In this document: positions 16,201 through 20,135 of the stretch, piece by piece | Layout: every line of letters starts with the position of its first letter | Position numbering within the stretch: position 1 is the stretch's first letter | NCBI GenBank assembly: GCA_000436795.1 | Contig: HF993177.1 | Span: 1 to 20,135 of the forward strand | DNA length: 20,135 bases | Origin: Bacteroides sp. CAG:1076 | GTDB taxonomy: Bacteria; Bacteroidota; Bacteroidia; Bacteroidales; Bacteroidaceae | Reading direction: 5' to 3' | The notes under the pieces: generated by a model | Told to the model about the DNA's origin: nothing | Databases searched by the model: none | The model's input: the letters and a program-made list of their open reading frames with translations, nothing else | Translations under genes and position numbers: made by a program

Positions 16201-16720
16201 GCAGACCTTTGCCGTAAAGCTGCTTGAGCAGCCACCACAAAGTTTCAATATAACGGTTGTCGTATGTAATATAAGGATTCTCCAAGTCTACCCAATACCC
16301 CATCTTATGAGTCAGATCGGTCCATTCTTTGGTAAACTTCATGACGTCTGTACGGCAATGTCTGTTGTACTCTGCAACAGAAATAGTCTTACCGATATCC
16401 TCTTTCGTAATGCCCAGCGCTTTTTCTACGCCCAGTTCCACCGGCAGTCCGTGTGTGTCCCAGCCTGCCTTACGCTTAACCTGGAAGCCTTTCATCGTCT
16501 TGAAGCGGCAGAATGTATCCTTAATTGTACGAGCCATCACGTGGTGAATACCCGGCATGCCGTTTGCCGAGGGAGGACCTTCATAAAATACGAAAGACGG
16601 ATGTCCCTCACGTTCTGTCATACTGCGGGAGAAAACATCGTTTTCATCCCATTTCTTCAGCACTTCCTTGTTCACCTCAGAAAGGTTGAGCTGCGAATAT
16701 TCAGTAAATTTTTTACTCAT
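13232..16720 (-). CDS. ileS: Isoleucyl-tRNA synthetase, long eukaryote-like type (IleRS2) with swapped HIGH motif
   Basis: This encodes a 1162-residue class Ia aminoacyl-tRNA synthetase that charges tRNA-Ile. After the opening YEGPPSANGMP (46-56) the signature site reads GIHH (57-60), where most enzymes have HxGH. The second catalytic motif KMSKR is intact at 710-714. The CP1 editing domain is present, with GTGIVHIAPTFGADD near residue 358, needed to clear misactivated valine. The C-terminal 350 residues are the long anticodon-binding and extra domain of the eukaryote-like type; the enzyme is over 200 residues longer than the E. coli one and I see no C-terminal zinc-finger cysteine cluster. 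It is first in a minus-strand cluster with the dksA-like and lspA genes. The start at 16720 gives the normal N terminus (MSKKFTEYSQLNL). Confidence 0.97.
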   Translation of the reverse strand: MSKKFTEYSQLNLSEVNKEVLKKWDENDVFSRSMTEREGHPSFVFYEGPPSANGMPGIHHVMARTIKDTFCRFKTMKGFQVKRKAGWDTHGLPVELGVEKALGITKEDIGKTISVAEYNRHCRTDVMKFTKEWTDLTHKMGYWVDLENPYITYDNRYIETLWWLLKQLYGKGLLYKGYTIQPYSPAAGTGLSSHELNQPGCYRDVKDLTVVAQFKMKNPKPEMAEWGTPYFIAWTTTPWTLPSNTALCVGPKIDYVAVQTYNGYTGDKMTVVLAKPLLYAHFNKKAEGLALEDYKQGDKLIPFKVVGEYKGTDLVGMEYEQLIPWVKPVETAEDGSWKEASAKAFRVIPGDYVTTEDGTGIVHIAPTFGADDANVARAAGIPSLFMINKKGETRPMVDLTGKFYLLDELDETFVKECVDVEKYKEYQGRWVKNAYDPQFTIDGKYDEKAAQAAESLDVYICMMLKQAGLAFKMEKHVHNYPHCWRTDKPVLYYPLDSWFIRSTACKDRMIELNKTINWKPESTGSGRFGKWLENLNDWNLSRSRYWGTPLPIWRSEEGEEICVGSVEELYNEIEKSVAAGFMTENPYKKLGFVPGVYTKENYDKIDLHRPYVDDIILVSASGKPMKRESDLIDVWFDSGAMPYAQLHYPFENKEIVDNRSYYPADFIAEGVDQTRGWFFTLHAIATMVFDSVAYKNVISNGLVLDKNGNKMSKRLGNAVDPFGAIEKFGSDPLRWYMITNSSPWDNLKFDTDGVDEVRRKFFGTLYNTYSFFALYANVDGFTYAEADVPVAERPEIDRWILSLLNSLIKNVDACLNDYEPTKAGRLITDFVNDNLSNWYVRLNRKRFWGSNMSTDKLSAYQTLYTCLETVAKLMAPIAPFYADRLYMDLIGVTGRDSVVSVHLANFPVADESLIDTELEARMQMAQDVTSMVLALRRKVNIKVRQPLQCIMIPVVDEEQKRHIDAVKDLIMTEVNVKEVRFVEGASGVLVKKVKCDFKKLGPKFGKQMKAVAAAVAGMSQEAIAELEKNGKYTFQLDGGEAVVEASDVEIFSEDIPGWLVANEGKLTVALEVTVTEELKREGIARELVNRIQNLRKSSGFEITDKINIVLSKNPNTDDAVNEYNTYICNQVLANSLTLADEVADGTELNFDDFSLYVKVTKL

Positions 16721-16783
16721 AATTATGTTGTTTTTATCTTACTTCTCTTATCATCCGGGTATAACCGCCCCAAAATTAGGTTG

Positions 16784-16814
16784 CAAATTTATAAGAAAAA
16801 TGGATATATGGAAA
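16784..16814 (-). promoter_or_regulatory. Bacteroides-type promoter for ileS
   Basis: On the minus strand, TTTC (16814-16811, consensus TTTG) and a perfect -7 TAAATTTG (16791-16784) are separated by 19 bases, the normal spacing. Transcription would start near 16777, giving a leader of under 60 bases. I see no T-box or other long leader structure. Confidence 0.6.
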
Positions 16815-16926
16815 ACTTTTTAAACTAATATTCACACAAACAGGATTCCAGCCTCATTTCGGTTTCCTCTGGATTTAATTTTTTGAAACAAAGGAAACAG
16901 GCGGAACAACGAGCTGAAATAATCCT

Positions 16927-16934
16927 TAACTTTG
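16927..16934 (+). promoter_or_regulatory. -7 promoter element for the AEC permease gene
   Basis: TAACTTTG fits TAnnTTTG and lies 46 bases before the ATG at 16981. There is no matching -33 TTTG at normal spacing. The rest of the 260-bp divergent region (16721-16980) holds the ileS promoter and AT-rich sequence, with no gene or RNA recognised. Confidence 0.5.
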
Positions 16935-16980
16935 CCCGGCTTCCTGTGAAAACAGCTAAACACAAAAATCGAACAAGCAT

Positions 16981-17889
16981 ATGAACGCAATCGTAACGCA
17001 AATGATTATCCTCTTCATACTGGTAGTTGTGGGATACATCATAAGCAAGAAAAAAATGATGGATGCGGATTTCGACCGCAAGTTGTCTGTCTTTGTCATC
17101 AACGTAGCATGTCCCAGCCTGATTCTTTCGTCAGTAATGGGCGACACACTGCCCGACAAGCACCTGATACTTCCTCTGCTCATCGTCGGATTTGCCACCT
17201 ATGTGGTACTGATCGGTGCCGGATTCCTGCTTCCACGCTATCTTCCCGTAAAAGTAACCGACCGGGGCATCTACAGTTTCATGCTGGCTTTCGGCAATGT
17301 AGGATTTATCGGATATCCTATCGTGGCTTCTATTTTCGGGGCCAGCGCCGTCTTCTACGCCAGCATACTCAATTTTCCCAGTACCTTACTGATATTTGTC
17401 TTCGGCACACTTTTCATCTCGGGCGACCAGGGAAAAATGAAATTCAAATGGGACACGCTGTATTGTCCGGCCATGATAGCTTCTTATCTTTCTATCTTAA
17501 TAGTGGCAACCGGATGGGTGCCGCCCAAAGTCATCAGCACGCCATTCACTCTGCTGGGCAACATGACCGTTCCTTCTGCCCTGCTCATTATCGGTTCTTC
17601 CATTGCACAAATACCTATCCGGCGCATGTTGGGCACTTCCAGCATCTATCTCACGGCAGCCTTGCGTTTGTTTATCATTCCTCTTTTCATTCTGTATCTG
17701 TCAAGATTATGTCAGGTCGACCCGACCATTGCCAACATCAATGTAGTGCTGGCTGCCATGCCTGTAGCTTCTTATGGCACATTGTTCTGCATACAGTATG
17801 AAAAGGGAGAAACCATTATGGCACAAGGCACGTTCATCACAACGCTGTTGTCGGTAGTAACCATTCCGTTGCTTACCCTGTTTTTGTAA
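16981..17889 (+). CDS. AEC (auxin efflux carrier) family transporter
   Basis: This encodes a 302-residue inner-membrane permease with roughly 8-10 hydrophobic helices, arranged as two halves of similar pattern around a short hydrophilic loop near SGDQGKMKFKWD (about 147-158). Features typical of the family are the N-terminal helix with VVVGYIISKK, a Pro in NVACPSLILSS (41-51), the FGNVGFIGYPI motif (about 103-113), and MTVPSALLIIGSS (about 198-210) in the second half. Members export or import organic acids such as malate and other carboxylates. The substrate here is unknown, and the auxin name is historical. It stands alone between ileS (divergent) and kdgA (convergent). Confidence 0.88.
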   Translation: MNAIVTQMIILFILVVVGYIISKKKMMDADFDRKLSVFVINVACPSLILSSVMGDTLPDKHLILPLLIVGFATYVVLIGAGFLLPRYLPVKVTDRGIYSFMLAFGNVGFIGYPIVASIFGASAVFYASILNFPSTLLIFVFGTLFISGDQGKMKFKWDTLYCPAMIASYLSILIVATGWVPPKVISTPFTLLGNMTVPSALLIIGSSIAQIPIRRMLGTSSIYLTAALRLFIIPLFILYLSRLCQVDPTIANINVVLAAMPVASYGTLFCIQYEKGETIMAQGTFITTLLSVVTIPLLTLFL

Positions 17890-18110
17890 TTTGCGGCAAC
17901 AGACAGCTCTCTTTTCTGTCCTTTTTCCGGAGAAGTCCGGCAAGAATGATATTTCAGATAAGCATATATAAAAAAGACATCAGGGAATCGTCACTATTTT
18001 TTGTACAAAAAATAAAATCTTTTGTACAAATTTTCAAAAAACGTCGAGAGAAATTCCGGAAAAGCCGCCGACATCCGAATTCGCTTTGCGGCAACCATGA
18101 AAAGGAAAAT
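17890..18110. other. Convergent intergenic region after the AEC permease gene
   Basis: No convincing gene is seen. Right after the permease stop is a weak stem GACAG/CTGTC (17902-17906, 17916-17920) followed by CTTTTT, which may be a poor terminator. A small stem CCGGA/TCCGG (17927-17940) has no T run. TTTGCGGCAAC occurs twice (17890-17900 and 18085-18095). Two GTAC-centred palindromes are annotated separately. A 70-codon minus-strand frame at 17954-18166 has an unlikely composition and overlaps the terminator of kdgA. Confidence 0.5.
17995..18030. promoter_or_regulatory. Two TTTGTACAAA palindromes 21 bp apart
   Basis: TATTTTTTGTACAAAAAATA (17995-18014) is a perfect 20-bp palindrome. Its core TTTGTACAAA (18000-18009) is repeated at 18021-18030. 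The two centres are exactly 21 bp apart, which places both sites on the same face of the helix, as for a tandem protein-binding site. The 10-base core makes a poor RNA hairpin, so a DNA-level role is more likely. No promoter or gene start lies beside it, so the purpose is unknown. Confidence 0.45.
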
Positions 18111-18155
18111 GAGAAGGCATCGTAAAGTATACGCTTACACTTCACGATGCCTCTC
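18111..18155 (-). terminator. Terminator after kdgA
   Basis: AGGCATCGT (18115-18123) pairs with ACGATGCCT (18144-18152). An inner AAGT/ACTT pair continues the stem past one A-C mismatch, and GAG/CTC extends it outward past a bulged A; the loop is about 10 bases. On the minus strand the stem is followed by ATTTTCCTTTTC, so it should end transcripts of the kdgK-kdgA operon, about 40 bases after the kdgA stop. It may also stop plus-strand read-through. Confidence 0.8.
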
Positions 18156-18196
18156 GCTTTATACACCTTTAAACAAAATGAACTTTCCGTTCTCTA

Positions 18197-18865
18197 TTAT
18201 TTGCGAGCTTCTGCGATATAACCCAGAGCTTCTTTACATTTTTCTGTCACATAAGCCCAGTCTTCGGCTGCGACTTTATCTTTCGGGAAGAGTTTGGAAC
18301 CCATTCCTACGCAGAATACCCCTGCCTTAATCCATGCAGTCAGATTTTCCTGAGTCGGTTCCACTCCACCTGTCACCATCAGTTTAGACCAAGGCATCGG
18401 AGCAAGCATTCCTTTTACCAGTTTCGGACCCAGCACATCGCCCGGGAAAATCTTACAAAGATCGCATCCCAGTTCCTGAGCAAAGCCAACTTCCGATACG
18501 CTTCCGCAACCCGGAGTATAAGGAACCAAACGACGGTTGCATACTTTTGCTATCTCGGGGTTGAACAACGGACCAACTACAAAGTTAGCTCCCAACTGAA
18601 TGTACAAAGCAGCAGTGGCAGGATCGACAACAGAACCTACACCCATTGCCATTTCCGGACATTCCTTTGCTGCAAACTTCACAACTTCAGCAAATACTTC
18701 GTGAGCGAAATCACCACGGTTTGTAAATTCAAATGCACGCACTCCGCCGTCGTAACAAGCCTTAACTACTTTCTTTGCGATTTCTACATCCTTGTGATAG
18801 AATACGGGGACCATACCGGTTGAACCGATTTTGTTCAACACAGCGATTTTATCAAATTTTGCCAT
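18197..18865 (-). CDS. kdgA: 2-keto-3-deoxy-6-phosphogluconate (KDPG) aldolase
   Basis: This encodes a 222-residue class I aldolase (Eda type) that splits KDPG into pyruvate and glyceraldehyde-3-phosphate; many members also act on 4-hydroxy-2-oxoglutarate. The Schiff-base lysine is K138 in CKIFPGD, the general-base glutamate is E47 in FEFTNRGD with R50 next to it, and the substrate loop is YTPGCG (116-121). GGVEPT (166-171) is the C-terminal phosphate-binding loop. Length and all key residues are normal for the family. It lies 39 bp after kdgK on the same strand and ends at the hairpin at 18111-18155. The pair completes the lower part of uronate (pectin or hexuronate) breakdown. Confidence 0.95.
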   Translation of the reverse strand: MAKFDKIAVLNKIGSTGMVPVFYHKDVEIAKKVVKACYDGGVRAFEFTNRGDFAHEVFAEVVKFAAKECPEMAMGVGSVVDPATAALYIQLGANFVVGPLFNPEIAKVCNRRLVPYTPGCGSVSEVGFAQELGCDLCKIFPGDVLGPKLVKGMLAPMPWSKLMVTGGVEPTQENLTAWIKAGVFCVGMGSKLFPKDKVAAEDWAYVTEKCKEALGYIAEARK

Positions 18866-18904
18866 CTTTTATTTTATAACCAACTATTATTATTCTATGC
18901 TAAT

Positions 18905-19927
18905 TTATCTCTGAACACGTCCGCTTGCATCACCTCCAGCCAGTGCTTCAACTTCTTCTACCGAAACCATATTAAAGTCGCCGTTAATAGTATGCTTCAA
19001 AGCAGAAGCCGCTACAGCGAATTCCAGTGCTTCACCTTGGTTCGACTTAGTCAGCAAACCGTGAATAATACCACCTGAGAATGAGTCACCACCACCTACA
19101 CGGTCGATAATCGGATCAATATCATAATGTTTGGAAGTATAGAATTCCTTTCCATTATAAATCATTGCTTTCCATCCATTGTGAGTAGCCGAGTATGATT
19201 CACGCAGAGTAGAAACGACATATTTGAAACCAAACTCCTTAGCCATTGCCGTAAAGATACCTTTATAGCCTTCAGCATCTGTCTTACCTCCTTCTACATC
19301 AGCCTCGGGTTTGAAGCCCAGACAGAGTTCTGCATCCTCTTCATTGCCGATACAAACGTCTACATACTGCATCAACGGACGCATGATAGACTGAGCTTTT
19401 TCCTTAGTCCAAAGTTTCTTACGGAAGTTCAAGTCTACAGAAATTGTTACTCCATGACGTTTTGCAGCTTCACAAGCAAGCTTGGTCAGTTCGGCAGCCT
19501 TGTCAGAAATAGCCGGAGTAATGCCCGACCAGTGGAACCAGTCAGCACCTTCCATAATGGCGTCGAAATCGAAATCAGAAGGATCGGCTTCGGCAATTGC
19601 AGAATGAGCGCGGTCGTAAATCACCTTGCTGGGACGCATGGAAGCTCCTGTTTCCAAATAATAAATACCCACGCGATCACCACCACGAGCAATATAGTCT
19701 GTCTTAACGCCATACTTACGCAGTGCATTTACAGCCGACTGACCGATTTCATGCTTCGGCAGCTTTGTTACGAAGTATGCATCGTGACCATAGTTGGCAC
19801 AGCTCACAGCAACATTTGCTTCGCCGCCACCATATACAACATCAAAGCTATCAGACTGCACGAAACGGGTATTTCCCGGAGTTGACAATCTCAACATGAT
19901 CTCACCTAAAGTAACAATTTTTCCCAT
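18905..19927 (-). CDS. kdgK: 2-keto-3-deoxygluconate kinase, PfkB family
   Basis: This encodes a 340-residue ribokinase-family sugar kinase. Features are the N-terminal TLGEIMLRLSTPG (6-18), a GGGEANVAV sugar-binding loop (33-41), a substrate/lid segment, the SVDLNFRKKLW motif (163-173) common in KDG kinases, and the anion-hole/catalytic motif GGGDSFSGG (278-286) with catalytic D281. It would phosphorylate KDG to KDPG, the substrate of the aldolase encoded next. The start is the ATG at 19927, after an A/T-rich leader of about 110 bases from the promoter at 20043-20073. Other PfkB sugar kinases are possible, but the direct pairing with KDPG aldolase makes KDG kinase by far the best call. Confidence 0.93.
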   Translation of the reverse strand: MGKIVTLGEIMLRLSTPGNTRFVQSDSFDVVYGGGEANVAVSCANYGHDAYFVTKLPKHEIGQSAVNALRKYGVKTDYIARGGDRVGIYYLETGASMRPSKVIYDRAHSAIAEADPSDFDFDAIMEGADWFHWSGITPAISDKAAELTKLACEAAKRHGVTISVDLNFRKKLWTKEKAQSIMRPLMQYVDVCIGNEEDAELCLGFKPEADVEGGKTDAEGYKGIFTAMAKEFGFKYVVSTLRESYSATHNGWKAMIYNGKEFYTSKHYDIDPIIDRVGGGDSFSGGIIHGLLTKSNQGEALEFAVAASALKHTINGDFNMVSVEEVEALAGGDASGRVQR

Positions 19928-20027
19928 TGTAGATAATTTTTATACTATTTATAATAAGTTTGATAATCTTTCTGCCAAAACGGATACTATTTTCTTGAAA
20001 TACGAACGATTTAATAGACAACATCCA

Positions 20028-20047
20028 CTTTGTGTACGCACACAAAG
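20028..20047. promoter_or_regulatory. LacI-like palindromic operator over the kdgK promoter
   Basis: CTTTGTGTACGCACACAAAG has perfect 8-base inverted arms (CTTTGTGT / ACACAAAG) around ACGC, with a central CpG, the form of a LacI-family operator. It overlaps the last five bases of the -7 element and the expected transcription start. A repressor bound here would block transcription; this is the likely sugar-acid switch of the operon. The regulator is not in the window. Confidence 0.65.
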
Positions 20048-20073
20048 GTACGAGTTATTTTTAAAATAACAAA
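20043..20073 (-). promoter_or_regulatory. Consensus Bacteroides promoter for kdgK-kdgA
   Basis: On the minus strand, TTTG (20073-20070), a 19-base spacer and TACCTTTG (20050-20043) match the sigma-ABfr consensus TTTG / TAnnTTTG exactly. The spacer contains a 17-bp palindrome GTTATTTT-T-AAAATAAC (20054-20070). The start site would be close to 20037, inside the operator. Confidence 0.75.
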
Positions 20074-20081
20074 AAAAGTTA

Positions 20082-20089
20082 TATATTTG
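20082..20089 (+). promoter_or_regulatory. Possible -7 element of a divergent gene beyond the right edge
   Basis: TATATTTG fits TAnnTTTG on the plus strand. No -33 TTTG is seen and the sequence is very AT-rich, so a chance match is possible. If real, a plus-strand gene starts just outside the window and may share the kdgK regulatory region. Confidence 0.25.
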
Positions 20090-20135
20090 TATCGAAATAT
20101 TTTTTTCATAAAAAAAGGAAGACCTGTACATATAA

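Noticed and set aside
16721..16777. T-box or other riboswitch in the ileS leader
   Set aside because: The leader from the predicted start site is under 60 bases, far too short for a T-box, and no conserved motif is visible.
14675..16828. 717-codon plus-strand open frame opposite ileS
   Set aside because: It is fully antisense to the conserved IleRS coding region and has no recognisable domain; it is a by-product of codon usage on the other strand. The frame at 13331-14500 is rejected for the same reason.
17927..17940. CCGGA-GAAG-TCCGG stem as the AEC-gene terminator
   Set aside because: The stem is only 5 bp and no T run follows on either strand; the neighbouring GACAG/CTGTC-CTTTTT is a slightly better but still weak candidate.
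17954..18166. 70-codon minus-strand open frame between the AEC gene and kdgA
   Set aside because: It begins inside the kdgA terminator hairpin and its sequence looks like translated AT-rich spacer.
1..20135. CRISPR array, tRNA genes or insertion sequences
   Set aside because: No regularly spaced repeats, no cloverleaf-like segment in the intergenic gaps and no transposase-like coding region were seen.

Overview
The window looks like chromosomal DNA of a Bacteroidales bacterium, most likely Bacteroides or a close relative such as Phocaeicola. The evidence is: several perfect TAnnTTTG -7 promoter elements (the Bacteroides sigma-ABfr type), A-rich leaders instead of clear Shine-Dalgarno sites, a TamL-type Omp85 lipoprotein, DUF4296- and DUF6965-like proteins, an eukaryote-like IleRS, and the ileS-dksA-lspA gene order. 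No tRNA, rRNA, CRISPR array, transposase or integrase was seen.

Left part (1-7089, plus strand). This accessory-looking block starts with the 3' end of a kleisin-like gene (mksF/jetA-like; its reading frame is broken near the window edge), then a small KITE-like subunit (mksE/jetB-like) and a 1219-residue SMC-like ATPase (mksB/jetC-like). No MksG/JetD nuclease follows. After a separate promoter at 4772-4802 comes a tightly coupled three-gene operon: a GNAT-like protein, a PAPS-reductase-fold protein of the IbrA type and a ParB-like protein of the IbrB type, joined by two ATGA overlaps. The pairing of an SMC-like machine with a PP-loop sulfur/nucleotide enzyme and a ParB-like protein resembles the parts list of DNA-modification and defence systems, but that is inference.

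Middle part (7243-13109). A strong hairpin ends the minus-strand pair tamL-DUF6965. A divergent promoter region separates tamL from a plus-strand SpoU/TrmH rRNA or tRNA methyltransferase gene. That gene runs 9 bp into the 3' end of the minus-strand housekeeping cluster ileS - dksA-like - lspA - DUF4296 lipoprotein - small unknown protein; its last three genes are coupled by ATGA overlaps. A large imperfect hairpin lies between dksA-like and lspA.

Right part (13232-20135). IleRS carries a swapped class I signature (GIHH instead of HxGH), a change linked to extreme mupirocin resistance in some type-2 IleRS enzymes. A divergent AEC-family permease gene follows, then a convergent intergenic region with two TTTGTACAAA palindromes 21 bp apart and a hairpin terminator. 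The window ends with the operon kdgK-kdgA (2-keto-3-deoxygluconate to pyruvate plus glyceraldehyde-3-phosphate). It is read from a near-perfect Bacteroides promoter whose -7 element is overlapped by a LacI-like palindromic operator.
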